This document shows, in pieces, positions 1 through 8,876 of a DNA stretch of 64,000 bases. Origin of the DNA: Variovorax sp. PAMC26660 (GTDB lineage Bacteria; Pseudomonadota; Gammaproteobacteria; Burkholderiales; Burkholderiaceae_C); NCBI RefSeq assembly GCF_014302995.1, contig NZ_CP060295.1:3091501-3155500 (forward strand). Reading direction: 5' to 3'. The notes under the pieces were generated by a model. That model ran no database searches. It was not told where the DNA came from and saw only the letters and a program-made list of their open reading frames with translations. The translations under genes and the position numbers were made by a program. The first letter of the stretch is position 1, and every line of letters begins with the position of its first letter.

Positions 1-1026
1 CGCGTACTGCAGCACGCTGTAGCCGGAGAGAAGGCCGTAGATGATCGGCAGGCCGATATCGACCACACGCGAATGCGTCAGCGCCATCGCCGCGAACATC
101 AGCGCGCCGGCGCAGGCGCAGCCCATCATCCAGCGGGGGCGCCGCGTGGCGCCCGGGTCCATGCGGCCGAACAGCATCGGGCTGATCATGCCGGTGACGG
201 TCATCACCAGCGCCACGTTGCCGCTGGCGACGAGCGACAGGCCGTGGCGGTCGTGCAGCACCGGCCCGAGCCACAGGCCGCGCAGCGTGATGAAGGCCGC
301 ATACGAGACGCAGGCAAAGCACAGCAGGCCCAGCGTGTGCGGCATCGCAAACAGCGGAAGCAGTTCGCGCACGGCCTTGCGCAGCGACTGGCGTTCGGTC
401 GGCGCCGACTGCGGCGCTGCGTCCACCGCGCGCGCCGGTTCGCGCACGCGCCAGAAGATGACGATCCACGAGAGCACCGCGAACGCGGCCAGCACCGCAT
501 AGCCGGCGCGCCAGGAGGCGGCCTCGATCAGCAGCGCCAGCGGCGTGCCGGTGAACACGATGCCCAGGCCGGCCATGCTCATCACCAGCCCCGACATCGC
601 GGTGAAGCGCGAGGCGTCGAAGTGCCGCGCGATGAACACCGTGCAGGCCAGGAACGCCGGCGCGCAGCCGACGCCGATCAGCGCCTGCCCGAGCAGCAGC
701 ATGTGAAAGCTCGATGCCACCGCGCACAGCGCAGCGCCCGCGATGGCCAGTGGAAAGGCGGTGAGCACCGTGCGCCGCACGCCGAACATGTCGATCGACA
801 CGCCCATCGCGAGCTGCATGATCCCGAACATGAAGTGAAAGGTGCCCGCCCATGTGCCGAGCTGCTGGGGCGACAGGCCGAAGTGGCTGCTGAGCGGCGT
901 GGCCATCATGGCGCCGACGGTGCGGAAGGCCTGGCTCAGCGCGAAGGCGCTGGCAAGGGCCACGAGCATGGCGGCCGCGGAGGTCGACCAGCGCGGCGGG
1001 GGCGGCGATGCCGCGTTCGTGTTCAT
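1..1026 (-). CDS. MFS transporter, C-terminus cut by window edge
   Basis: This is a major facilitator superfamily permease in the inner membrane; its substrate is unknown. The frame is open from an ATG at 1026 down to base 1 (342 codons), so roughly the last 70 residues lie outside the window. The protein is strongly hydrophobic with about ten membrane segments visible. Near the N-terminus it reads SQAFRTVGAMMATPL, and the loop between helices 2 and 3 has GVRRTVLTAFPLAIAGA. It is clearly paralogous to the MFS protein at 31594-32844, which shares SQAFRTVGA, GQALIGVGCAPAFL and LRGLWLGP at the same relative positions and is 416 aa long. By analogy with that paralogue the missing part is the last two helices. 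It could be a small-molecule exporter or an organic acid importer; the sequence does not decide. Confidence 0.85.
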   Translation of the reverse strand, partial: MNTNAASPPPPRWSTSAAAMLVALASAFALSQAFRTVGAMMATPLSSHFGLSPQQLGTWAGTFHFMFGIMQLAMGVSIDMFGVRRTVLTAFPLAIAGAALCAVASSFHMLLLGQALIGVGCAPAFLACTVFIARHFDASRFTAMSGLVMSMAGLGIVFTGTPLALLIEAASWRAGYAVLAAFAVLSWIVIFWRVREPARAVDAAPQSAPTERQSLRKAVRELLPLFAMPHTLGLLCFACVSYAAFITLRGLWLGPVLHDRHGLSLVASGNVALVMTVTGMISPMLFGRMDPGATRRPRWMMGCACAGALMFAAMALTHSRVVDIGLPIIYGLLSGYSVLQYA

Positions 1027-1094
1027 CGAAAGGGGAGGAGCTGAAAGAAGAAGGGGGGCGGCACGAATGCTAATGGCATGCCGCGCTTCATGCA

Positions 1095-1118
1095 GAACGG
1101 CGCCCTCGGGCGCCGTTC
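1095..1118 (-). terminator. Hairpin downstream of malate synthase
   Basis: A perfect 10-bp stem (GAACGGCGCC / GGCGCCGTTC) with a 4-nt loop lies about 50 bp beyond the malate synthase stop. No clear U-tract follows on either strand, so an intrinsic terminator is plausible but not proven. Confidence 0.45.
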
Positions 1119-1164
1119 GTTCGGTCAACCCCGGCAGGGTGCCGGGCCGATGCGCGTCAGGGGA

Positions 1165-3339
1165 TCAAGCCTCGCCCTTGACCTTCAGGCGCCATGCATG
1201 CAGCAGCGGCTCGGTGTAGCCGCTCGGCTGCTCGATGCCCTTGAACACCAGGTCCTGCGCCGCCTTGTAGGCCGCCGAGGTCGTGAAGTGGCCGGCCATC
1301 GGCTGGTACAGCGCGTCGCCCGCGTTCTGCCCGTCGACCACCTTCGCCATGCGCTGGAAGGTCTCGTCGACCTGCGCCTTGGTCACCACGCCGTGCAGCA
1401 GCCAGTTGGCAATGTGCTGGCTGGAGATGCGCAGCGTCGCGCGGTCTTCCATCAGGCCGACGTTGTGGATGTCGGGCACCTTCGAGCAGCCCACGCCCTG
1501 GTCGATCCAGCGCACCACGTAGCCCAGGATGCCCTGCACGTTGTTGTCGATTTCCTGCTGGCGCTCTTCGGCGGTCCACTTGGCTTCGGGTGCGATCGGC
1601 ACCTGCAGCAGCGCGTTGAGGATGTTGTCGCGCTCTGCGTCGGCGTCGATCTTTTCCAGCTCCTGCTGCACCGCGGTCACGCTGACCTGGTGGTAGTGCA
1701 GCGCATGCAGCGTGGCGGCGGTGGGCGAGGGCACCCAGGCGGTGTTGGCGCCGGCCTTGGGGTGCGCGATCTTCTGCTCGAGCATGGCGGCCATCAGGTC
1801 GGGCATGGCCCACATGCCCTTGCCGATCTGCGCCTTGCCGCGCAGGCCGCACGACAGGCCGACCAGCACGTTGTTCTTTTCATAAGCACCGATCCACGCG
1901 CTGGACTTCATGTCGCCCTTGCGGATCATCGGGCCGCCCTGCATGGCGGTGTGCATCTCGTCGCCGGTGCGGTCGAGGAAACCGGTGTTGATGAAGGCCA
2001 CGCGCGCGGCGGCTTCGGCGATGCAGGCCTTCAGGTTGATGCTGGTGCGGCGCTCCTCGTCCATGATGCCCAGCTTCACCGTGTTGGCGGGCAGGCCGAG
2101 CAGTTGCTCGACGCGGCCGAACAGCTCGCTGGCGAAGGCCACTTCGGCCGGGCCGTGCATCTTCGGCTTGACGATGTAGATGCTGCCGGTGCGCGAGTTG
2201 CCCTTGCGCTTGAGGTCGATGGTGGCAATGGTGGTGGTCACCACGGCATCGAGGATGCCTTCGGGGATTTCCTTGCCGCCTGCGTACAGGATGGCCGGGT
2301 TGGTCATCAGGTGGCCCACATTGCGCAGGAACATCAGCGAGCGGCCATGCAGCTTCACGGGCTGGCCGTTGGCGCCGGTGTATTCGCGGTCGGCGTTCAG
2401 GCCGCGCGTGAAGGTCTTGCCACCCTTGGCGACTTCTTCGGTGAGCGTGCCTTCGACGATGCCGAGCCAGTTCGAATACGCGACCACCTTGTCGGCGGCA
2501 TCGACCACGGCCACCGAGTCTTCGAGGTCGAGAATCGTGGAGAGCGCGGCTTCGAGCACGAGGTCGCTCACGCCGGCCGCATCGGTCTTGCCGATGGCGG
2601 TGCTGCGGTCGATGCGGATGTCCAGGTGAATGCCGTTGTGCTTGAGCAGCACGGAAGACGGTGCGGCTGCATCGCCCTGGTAGCCGATGAACTGCGTGGG
2701 GTCGGCCAGGCCGGTGCTGCTGCTTTGCAGCGCGACGACCAGTTGGCCGTCTTTCACGCTGTAGCCGGTGGCGTTCTTGTGCGAGCCGTTGGCCAGCGGT
2801 GCGGCCTGGTCGAGCACGTTGCGCGCGAACGCGATGACCTTGGCGCCGCGCACGGGGTTGTAGCCCTTGCCCTTTTCGGCGCCATCGGTTTCGGGAATGG
2901 CATCGGTGCCGTAGAGCGCGTCGTACAGCGAGCCCCAGCGTGCATTGGCGGCGTTCAGTGCATAGCGCGCGTTGAGGATGGGCACCACCAGTTGCGGGCC
3001 GGCTTGCAGCGCGAGTTCGGAGTCGACGTTCGCGGTCGTGGCCTTGGCGCCCTTGGGTTGCGGCAGCAGGTAGCCGATCTTCTCCAAGAAGGCGCGATAG
3101 GCCGGCATGTCGGCGATAGGGCCGGGGTGGGCCTTGTGCCAAGTGTCGAGTTCGATCTGCAGGCGGTCGCGTTCGGCGAGCAGCGCGATGTTCTTCGGCG
3201 CGAGGTCGCTGACGATGGCGTCGAAGCCCTTCCAGAAGACCTCGCTGGCCACGCCGCTGGCGGGCAGGACCTTGTCTTCGATGAAACGGTAAAGCTCGGT
3301 CGCGACCTGGAGTCCGTGGGAGGGGGTGCGGGCAGTCAT
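1165..3339 (-). CDS. glcB: Malate synthase G
   Basis: Condenses glyoxylate and acetyl-CoA to malate in the cytoplasm, as the second glyoxylate-shunt step and in glycolate use. The 724-residue product matches the length of the large G isoform (E. coli GlcB is 723 aa). Visible family signatures are the FLRNVGHLM segment with the substrate-binding Arg near residue 339, the metal ligands Glu in MDEERR (about 428) and Asp in FLDRTGDEM (about 456), and the catalytic Asp in [11 protein letters not shown] (about 632). The ATG at 3339 is chosen because GGAGAG lies a few bases upstream; an in-frame start 8 codons earlier lacks this support. It is monocistronic, divergent from the aminotransferase at 3504. 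No isocitrate lyase is in the window. Confidence 0.97.
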   Translation of the reverse strand: MTARTPSHGLQVATELYRFIEDKVLPASGVASEVFWKGFDAIVSDLAPKNIALLAERDRLQIELDTWHKAHPGPIADMPAYRAFLEKIGYLLPQPKGAKATTANVDSELALQAGPQLVVPILNARYALNAANARWGSLYDALYGTDAIPETDGAEKGKGYNPVRGAKVIAFARNVLDQAAPLANGSHKNATGYSVKDGQLVVALQSSSTGLADPTQFIGYQGDAAAPSSVLLKHNGIHLDIRIDRSTAIGKTDAAGVSDLVLEAALSTILDLEDSVAVVDAADKVVAYSNWLGIVEGTLTEEVAKGGKTFTRGLNADREYTGANGQPVKLHGRSLMFLRNVGHLMTNPAILYAGGKEIPEGILDAVVTTTIATIDLKRKGNSRTGSIYIVKPKMHGPAEVAFASELFGRVEQLLGLPANTVKLGIMDEERRTSINLKACIAEAAARVAFINTGFLDRTGDEMHTAMQGGPMIRKGDMKSSAWIGAYEKNNVLVGLSCGLRGKAQIGKGMWAMPDLMAAMLEQKIAHPKAGANTAWVPSPTAATLHALHYHQVSVTAVQQELEKIDADAERDNILNALLQVPIAPEAKWTAEERQQEIDNNVQGILGYVVRWIDQGVGCSKVPDIHNVGLMEDRATLRISSQHIANWLLHGVVTKAQVDETFQRMAKVVDGQNAGDALYQPMAGHFTTSAAYKAAQDLVFKGIEQPSGYTEPLLHAWRLKVKGEA

Positions 3340-3503
3340 GTTTTTCTCTCCTAGAGAACGCAATGCTGAAACTTGAAAACGAAGGATGGCTGAACTTTAT
3401 TCGATACTTTGCTGGTGAGTAAGAGTCGAAAGCGGGATTTATCAGTGACAAAAATGAAGGTAATCGGCGTAAGGGCGCCGTTCCGCTCAAAGGGTAGGCC
3501 CTG

Positions 3504-4544
3504 ATGGGGAGGTCTTCAACGCGGGATATATTTAACTTCTTAAATAAATCCACGCCTGCCGCAATGATCCTCCTGGCCTCCAACGAAAACCCCCTCGGCA
3601 TGCCCGAATCGGCCCGCCGCGCGGCAGCCTCCGCCCTCGAAGGTGCGGGCAACTACCCCGATGCCAACGGCACCGCGCTCAAGAACGCACTCGCCGCAAA
3701 GCTCGATGTGCCGCCCGAATGGCTCACGCTCGGCAGCGGGTCGAGCGAAATCCTCGAACTCACGGCGCAGGTGAGCCTGAAGCCGGGCGAGGGCGTCGTC
3801 TATTCACAGTACGGCTTCATCGTCTATGCGGCGGCCACGGCGCATGCCCATGCGCACGCCACCGTCGTGCCCTCGCGCGATTTCGGGCATGACCTGGACG
3901 CGATGCGCGCGGCCATCGGCGACGACACGAAGCTGGTGTTCGTTGCCAACCCCAACAACCCCACCGGCACCTTCATCGATGCTGCGCCGCTGCTGGCCTT
4001 TTTGCAGTCGGTGCCCGCGCATGTGACGGTGCTGCTGGACGAGGCCTACACTGAGTACCTCTCGCCGGCGCAGCGCTACAACAGCATCGAATGGGTGCGG
4101 CGCCTGCCCAACCTGATCGTGGCGCGCACTTTCTCCAAGGCCTTCGGGTTGGCGGGTCTGCGCATCGGCTATGGCGTGTCGCAGCCGGCGTTGACGGCGC
4201 GCATGAACGCGCAACGCCCGCGCTTCAACGTGACGACGCCGGCCCAGGCTGCAGCCGTGGCCGCATTGGCCGACGCCGAATTTCTCGCGCGCACTTATGA
4301 ACTGAACGCCGCCGGACGTGACCAGCTCGCGGCAGGTTTCACCGAACTGGGCCTGACGTACATCCCCTCTTCGGGCAACTTCCTGACGGTGCAGGTCGGC
4401 GACGGCCAGGCGGTGCACGCGCGCCTGCTGGCCGCCGGCATCGAGGTCTCGCTGCTCGCCACCTACGGCCTGCCGCAGTGGCTGCGCATCAGCATCGGCC
4501 TGCCGGCGCAGAACAAGGCCGTGCTGGCCGCGCTGCGCGGCTGA
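3504..4544 (+). CDS. HisC-like class I/II aminotransferase
   Basis: A pyridoxal-phosphate aminotransferase of the histidinol-phosphate aminotransferase family. Seen: the ASNENPLG motif typical of HisC near the N-terminus, ANPNNPTGTF for cofactor and substrate binding, DEAYTEY, and the Schiff-base lysine in ARTFSKAFGLAGLRIGY (about residue 212). The C-terminal WLRISIG segment carries the carboxylate-binding Arg. With the ATG at 3504 the protein is 346 aa. The roughly 30 residues that usually precede the ASNENP motif in HisC are replaced by an unrelated short stretch translated from AT-rich DNA, so the annotated start is uncertain; ATG 3564 would give 326 aa but has no ribosome site. No other his genes are nearby, so the role may be aromatic or other amino-acid transamination rather than histidine synthesis. 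Confidence 0.88.
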   Translation: MGRSSTRDIFNFLNKSTPAAMILLASNENPLGMPESARRAAASALEGAGNYPDANGTALKNALAAKLDVPPEWLTLGSGSSEILELTAQVSLKPGEGVVYSQYGFIVYAAATAHAHAHATVVPSRDFGHDLDAMRAAIGDDTKLVFVANPNNPTGTFIDAAPLLAFLQSVPAHVTVLLDEAYTEYLSPAQRYNSIEWVRRLPNLIVARTFSKAFGLAGLRIGYGVSQPALTARMNAQRPRFNVTTPAQAAAVAALADAEFLARTYELNAAGRDQLAAGFTELGLTYIPSSGNFLTVQVGDGQAVHARLLAAGIEVSLLATYGLPQWLRISIGLPAQNKAVLAALRG

Positions 4545-4589
4545 CCCGTTCACGCCTTCCGACAACCACCACCCGAGGAGACAAAGCCC

Positions 4590-5561
4590 ATGAAACGCCG
4601 CCAGTTCGCAGCGCAGGCCGCTGCCGTCATCGCAACCGCGGCCATCGCGCCGATGGCTCTCGCGCAACAGGATCGCACGGTGCGCATCCTGGTCGGCTTT
4701 CCGCCGGGTGGGTCGGCGGACGTGGTGGCGCGTGTGCTCGCCGACAAGATGCGCGCGTCGCTGGGGCAGACCGTCATCATCGACAACAAGCCGGGCGCGG
4801 CCGGCCGCCTTGCGCTGGGCGAACTGCGGCGCGCGGCGCCGGATGGCAACACGCTGGCTTTTTCGCCCAGCGGCGCGATGGTGATTCACCCGTGGCTGTA
4901 CCCGAACCTCGGTTACGACCCGGCGAAGGACTTCACGCCGATTTCGCTCGGCGGCACCTTCGACTTCGCGGTGACGGCCGGGCCCGGCGCGCCGCCCGGC
5001 GACCTCAAAGCCGTGCTGGCGTGGATGAAGGCTAACCCCGCCAAGGCCAACTACGCCACCTCGGGCGCGGGCACGGTGCCGCACTTTGCCGGCCAACTGA
5101 TCGCGCAGGCTGCCGGCGTGCCGATGACGCACGTGCCTTATCGCGGCGGTGCGCCTGCCGCGCAGGACCTGATCGGTGGGCAGGTGCCGTTGATGGTCGA
5201 CACCGCTTCCGAAACCATCGAGCACCACCGCGCCGGCAAGGTCCGCATCCTCGCGGTGACGGGAGACCAACGCAATCGTGCGCTGCCCGATGTGCCGACG
5301 CTGAAGGAGGCAGGACTCAATGTGACGGCCGACGCTTTCTTCGGGTTGTATGGCCCGCCGGGGATGTCGCCTGCCCTGGTCGCGCGCATCGACAAGGCCG
5401 TGGCCGATGCGATGCGGGCACCCGATGTGCAGGAAAAGATCTACGCGCTGGGGCTGGTTCCTACGCATGCGGGGCCGGCTGAACTTGCCGCGATTCAGGC
5501 CGCGCATCTGAAGCGCTGGGAAATGCCGGTCAAGAATTCGGGCTTCAAGGCTGACGCCTGA
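4590..5561 (+). CDS. Bug-family TTT substrate-binding protein
   Basis: Periplasmic receptor of the tripartite tricarboxylate transporter type, binding an unknown carboxylate. 323 aa with an export signal at residues 1-25 (RR then hydrophobic core, cleavage after ALA). The fold signatures are VRILVGFPPGGSADVVAR, the second-strand VIIDNKPGA, and VPYRGGAPAAQDLIGGQVPL. An AGGAG ribosome site precedes the ATG by 10 bases. It starts 45 bp after the aminotransferase and probably shares its transcript. No TctA/TctB membrane genes are in the window, as is common for Bug proteins, which outnumber their permeases in Burkholderiales. Confidence 0.93.
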   Translation: MKRRQFAAQAAAVIATAAIAPMALAQQDRTVRILVGFPPGGSADVVARVLADKMRASLGQTVIIDNKPGAAGRLALGELRRAAPDGNTLAFSPSGAMVIHPWLYPNLGYDPAKDFTPISLGGTFDFAVTAGPGAPPGDLKAVLAWMKANPAKANYATSGAGTVPHFAGQLIAQAAGVPMTHVPYRGGAPAAQDLIGGQVPLMVDTASETIEHHRAGKVRILAVTGDQRNRALPDVPTLKEAGLNVTADAFFGLYGPPGMSPALVARIDKAVADAMRAPDVQEKIYALGLVPTHAGPAELAAIQAAHLKRWEMPVKNSGFKADA

Positions 5562-5610
5562 GACTGCTGCTGTCTGTCGTCTGTTCTGGGCGCTTGTGTT
5601 GGCGCTGCTG

Positions 5611-5858
5611 TTCAGGGCGTCGCTCACGCCGACACGGTGCTCTTTTTCGCGAATGTCCCCCGCTTCGCTCCTCCTTTGTTTAGCTAAAAAGAGCCCCGTA
5701 TCGGCGTGAGCGCTCAGAGCGGTCGTTGATCTCAGGATCACCAGCAGCGTGCCTCTGTGCGAATGACGCCAGGTGCTCCCCGCAGCGAAATAAAGGAGGA
5801 GCGAAGCGGGGGACATTCGCGGAGGGGAGCACCTGGTGTCATTCGCACCCGCCCTGAA
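5611..5858. repeat. Dispersed double-hairpin element, copy 1
   Basis: One of three copies of a roughly 250-bp element, ending in TTCAGGGCG and CGCCCTGAA. The left hairpin pairs 5621-5653 with 5681-5712; the right hairpin pairs 5759-5781 with 5824-5846. The loops are mutually complementary: 5648-5684 pairs with 5785-5821 with two mismatches, both near the AGCTAAA side where this copy differs from the others. It fills the space between the 3' ends of the convergent Bug gene and iclR gene; the rest of this 322-bp gap (5562-5610, 5859-5883) shows nothing else. No target-site duplication is seen. Small frames inside it are artefacts of the palindrome. Confidence 0.9.
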
Positions 5859-5883
5859 TCGGCACGTACACCACGCACGCAGT

Positions 5884-6624
5884 TCAAACCTGCCCGCTGA
5901 GTTCCTTCGCCGCAGCGCGCACCGGCTCGACGTATCGCTCGTCATAGCGGTGCGTAGGCATCGTCAGCGTGACCGCTGCGGCGAGGCTGCCATCGGCACG
6001 AAACACCGGTGCCGAGATGCCGGCCAACTCGGCCGTGCGGTCGCCCACCAACGCGCAGTAGCCCTGCGCGCGAATGGCTTCGTACAGCTTGCGTTCCTTC
6101 GCGCCGCGCGGTCGTTCGGCCTCGGGTCCGAAGGCGATCAGCACGCGTGCGCCCGCGCCCCGGTCGTTGGGCAGCAGGTCGCCGGCGCGCACGTGGTCGC
6201 GCACCACATGCGATGAGTCGACCCGGAACTGGCACAGGCGCACCCAGCTGTCGCCCTGGTCCTGCCGCACGTGGTACGCCGCGCTCTCGCCGGTGGCGGT
6301 TGCGAGCGCACGCAGCACCGGCAACACGATGCCGTCGAGCGATTGAGAGGCCGCATAGAGCCCATGCAGCCGCGCGATTTCCATGCCCAGCGCATAGCGC
6401 CCGTCGTCCTGCCGGCGGATCAGGCGCGCATGTTCGAGCGACGCCAGCAGCCGCAACACCGTGCTCTTGTAGAGCTGCGTGCGCTCGGCGAATTGCGCGA
6501 GCGTCAGCGCCTCGTCGCCCGCCTGGAAGGTCGAGAGAAGACTCAGCGCACGGTCGACTGCGGCGGCACCGCCGGGGGCGGCATTGAGGTCGGAAACCGA
6601 TTCGGTCTGGGCTTTGCGGGGCAT
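5884..6624 (-). CDS. IclR-family transcriptional regulator
   Basis: DNA-binding regulator of the IclR family, 246 aa. Residues about 20-80 form the winged helix-turn-helix (AVDRALSLLSTF, then LAQFAERTQLYKSTVLRLLASLE), followed by the effector-binding GAF-like IclR domain with the typical ISAPVFRADGSLAAAVTL near the C-terminus. It is divergent from the lyase / CoA-transferase / receptor operon starting at 6742 and almost certainly controls it. The 117-bp intergenic region holds repeated and palindromic sites (6652-6699). The natural effector is likely the compound degraded by that operon or its CoA ester, but this is inference. Confidence 0.93.
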   Translation of the reverse strand: MPRKAQTESVSDLNAAPGGAAAVDRALSLLSTFQAGDEALTLAQFAERTQLYKSTVLRLLASLEHARLIRRQDDGRYALGMEIARLHGLYAASQSLDGIVLPVLRALATATGESAAYHVRQDQGDSWVRLCQFRVDSSHVVRDHVRAGDLLPNDRGAGARVLIAFGPEAERPRGAKERKLYEAIRAQGYCALVGDRTAELAGISAPVFRADGSLAAAVTLTMPTHRYDERYVEPVRAAAKELSGQV

Positions 6625-6651
6625 GGCTTGGGCTTGACAGTGAAAGTCGAC

Positions 6652-6699
6652 CGGCGGTTTAATTCTGTTTGGCGGAATTTAGTTCTGTCTAATAGAACT
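6652..6699. promoter_or_regulatory. Candidate IclR operator in divergent promoter
   Basis: Between iclR and the lyase operon there is a near-direct repeat beginning GGCGG, with T/A-rich centre and ending TTCTG, spaced about 19 bp. The second unit is followed by a perfect inverted repeat AGTTCT-7 bp-AGAACT (6681-6699). A weaker inverted pair AATTC/GAATT lies at 6661-6679. The AT-rich patch stands out from its GC-rich surroundings, as expected for overlapping promoters and an operator. Confidence 0.6.
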
Positions 6700-6741
6700 G
6701 TCAAGCGATTCGAGCCGGATCGCTGCAAGGAGACAAATTCA

Positions 6742-7677
6742 ATGACATCCCCCGATGTCCTCATCAGCGAGGTCGGCCCGCGCGACGGCCTGCAATCGGT
6801 TAAGGCGACCATGCCCACGGCCGACAAGCTGCGCTGGATCGACGCGCTCTACGCGGCCGGTGTGCGCGAGATCGAGGTCGCGTCCTTCGTGCCCGCGAAG
6901 CTTCTCCCGCAGATGGCCGACGCCGCCGAGGTGGTGCGCCATGCGATCACGCTGCCCGGTCTCGTGGTGATGGCGCTGGTGCCCAACCGCAAGGGCGCGC
7001 AGGCCGCGCTGGAGGCGGGCGTGCACAAGCTCACGATGCCAGTGTCGGCCAGCGTGGCGCACTCGCTGGCCAACGTGCGCAAGACGCCGACGGAGATGGT
7101 CGAGGAGGTGCGTGCCATCGCCGAACTGCGCCGCGCCATCGCGCCGCAAGTGAAGCTCGAAGCCGGCATTTCCACCGCCTTCGGTTGCACGCTGCAAGGA
7201 CTGGTGCCGGAAGACGACGTGATCCGCCTTGCCGCGCAATGCATCGAGGCCGGCGCCGACGAATCGGGACTTTCCGACACCGTGGGTTATGCCAACCCCG
7301 CGCAGGTGCGTCGCCTCTTCAAGCGGCTGCGCGCCGAGATCGGCCAGCATGCGGGCGCCGCCCACATGCACAACACGCGCGGCCTTGGCCTTGCGAACTG
7401 TCTGGCGGCATGGGACGAGGGCGTGCGCACCTTCGATTCGTCGCTCGGTGGCCTCGGCGGCTGCCCGTATGCGCCCGGCGCGTCGGGCAACGCGGTGACC
7501 GAAGACCTCGTCTTCATGTTCGAGGCGATGGGTGTTCGCACGGGCATCGACATTCAAAAACTCATCGCGGCGCGCGCGCCGCTCATGGCCGGCCTGCCCG
7601 GCGAACCGGTCTACGGCATGACGCCCGAAGCCGGCCTGCCCAAGGGCTTTGTCCAGGAAAACAACGCACATGTCTGA
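6742..7677 (+). CDS. HMG-CoA-lyase-like enzyme
   Basis: Predicted acyl-CoA lyase of the DRE-TIM metallolyase family, cleaving a 3-hydroxy-3-methyl-dicarboxyl-CoA such as HMG-CoA (to acetoacetate and acetyl-CoA) or a close relative such as citramalyl-CoA. 311 aa. Visible signatures: EVGPRDGLQ at the N-terminus (catalytic Arg-Asp), VASFVP, the metal-binding HMHNTRGLG, and GGLGGCPYAPGASGN with the catalytic Cys near residue 241. The ATG at 6742 follows AAGGAGA by 8 bases; longer in-frame extensions run back through the iclR promoter and are rejected. It overlaps the next gene by 8 bp, so the two are translationally coupled. Substrate is inferred from family and context only. Confidence 0.93.
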   Translation: MTSPDVLISEVGPRDGLQSVKATMPTADKLRWIDALYAAGVREIEVASFVPAKLLPQMADAAEVVRHAITLPGLVVMALVPNRKGAQAALEAGVHKLTMPVSASVAHSLANVRKTPTEMVEEVRAIAELRRAIAPQVKLEAGISTAFGCTLQGLVPEDDVIRLAAQCIEAGADESGLSDTVGYANPAQVRRLFKRLRAEIGQHAGAAHMHNTRGLGLANCLAAWDEGVRTFDSSLGGLGGCPYAPGASGNAVTEDLVFMFEAMGVRTGIDIQKLIAARAPLMAGLPGEPVYGMTPEAGLPKGFVQENNAHV

Positions 7678-8872
7678 AGCCAACACATCGCCGAATCCGC
7701 TGCCGTACGCCGGCATCCGCGTCGTCGAGTTCACCCACATGGTGATGGGCCCGACCTGCGGCCTGCTGCTGGCCGACCTCGGTGCCGAGGTCATCAAGGT
7801 CGAGCCCATCGAGGGCGACAACACGCGTCGGCTGCTCGGCTCGGGCTCGGGCTTCTTCCCGACCTTCAACCGCAACAAGAAGAGCATCGCGCTCGACCTG
7901 AAGAAGCCCGAAGGCGTGGAAGCCGCGCTGCGCCTGATCGCCACCGCCGACATCGTGAGCGAGAACTTCAAGCCCGGCACGATGAAGAAGCTGGGGCTCG
8001 ACTACGACACGCTGGTCAAGCTCAACCCGCGCCTGATCTACGTGAGCCACAAGGGCTTCCTGCCCGGCCCGTACGACCATCGCACCGCGCTCGACGAAGT
8101 GGTGCAGATGATGGGCGGCCTGGCCTACATGACCGGCCGCTCGGGTGATCCGCTGCGTGCGGGCACCAGCGTGAACGACATCATGGGCGGCATGTTCGGC
8201 GCCATCGGCGCAATGGCCGCGCTGCGTCAGCGCGACCTCACGGGCAAGGGCTGCGAGGTGCAGTCGGCGCTGTTCGAGAACAACGTGTTCCTCGTCGCGC
8301 AGCACATGATGCAGTTCGCCGCCACCGGCAAGGCGGCCGACCCGATGCCCAGCCGCATCTCGGCCTGGGCCGTGTACGACGTGTTCACCGTGAAGGACGG
8401 CGAGCAGATCTTCCTTGCCGCCGTCAGCGACAAGCAGTGGGCCATCTTCTGCAAGGCCTTCGGCCTCGAAGAGATGCTGGCCGACCCGCGCCTGAAGACC
8501 AACAACGACCGCGTGCTGGCGCGCGACTGGATGATGCCGATCCTGCGCTCGCATCTGGCGGGCCGCAGCGCGGCCGAACTCAGCGCGGTGTTCGAAAAGA
8601 ACGAGCTGCCCTTCGCGCCCATCACCAAGCCGCAGGACCTGTTCGACGACCCGCACCTCAACGCCACCGGCGGCCTGGCGCCGGTGCGCATGAACGACGG
8701 CAGCACGGCCAAGGTGCCGCTGATGCCGTTCACGCTCGACGGCGAGCGGCCGGGCATCCGCCTGCAGCCGCCGCACATCGGCGAGCACAGCCGCGAGTTG
8801 CTGAAGGAAGTGGGCTACAGCGACGCAGAGATCGCCGCCCTCAAGACACACCACATCACCCTCGGAGACTGA
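7670..8872 (+). CDS. Family III CoA-transferase (CaiB/BaiF)
   Basis: Transfers CoA from a donor such as succinyl-CoA to a carboxylic acid, activating it for cleavage. 400 aa, the normal family length. The N-terminus has the family YAGIRVVEFTHMVMGPTCG and LLADLGAEVIKVEPI; the catalytic Asp is in TSVNDIMGG at residue 170, matching Asp169 of formyl-CoA transferase. The start is the ATG at 7670 inside the end of the lyase gene. Lying between a CoA-ester lyase and a TTT receptor, it most likely converts the imported acid to the lyase substrate. Confidence 0.94.
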   Translation: MSEANTSPNPLPYAGIRVVEFTHMVMGPTCGLLLADLGAEVIKVEPIEGDNTRRLLGSGSGFFPTFNRNKKSIALDLKKPEGVEAALRLIATADIVSENFKPGTMKKLGLDYDTLVKLNPRLIYVSHKGFLPGPYDHRTALDEVVQMMGGLAYMTGRSGDPLRAGTSVNDIMGGMFGAIGAMAALRQRDLTGKGCEVQSALFENNVFLVAQHMMQFAATGKAADPMPSRISAWAVYDVFTVKDGEQIFLAAVSDKQWAIFCKAFGLEEMLADPRLKTNNDRVLARDWMMPILRSHLAGRSAAELSAVFEKNELPFAPITKPQDLFDDPHLNATGGLAPVRMNDGSTAKVPLMPFTLDGERPGIRLQPPHIGEHSRELLKEVGYSDAEIAALKTHHITLGD

Positions 8873-8876
8873 CCCC

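Noticed and set aside
1078..3354. Long plus-strand open frames opposite malate synthase, and similar shadows elsewhere (for example opposite argS at 11887-13590 and opposite the monooxygenase at 36480-38816)
   Set aside because: High G+C leaves few stops in alternate frames; these translations are His/Arg/Ala-rich, lack ribosome sites and run antisense to genes with clear family motifs.
5759..5846. Small open frames inside the double-hairpin elements
   Set aside because: They recur at all three copies because the DNA is repeated and palindromic; no ribosome site or domain supports them.
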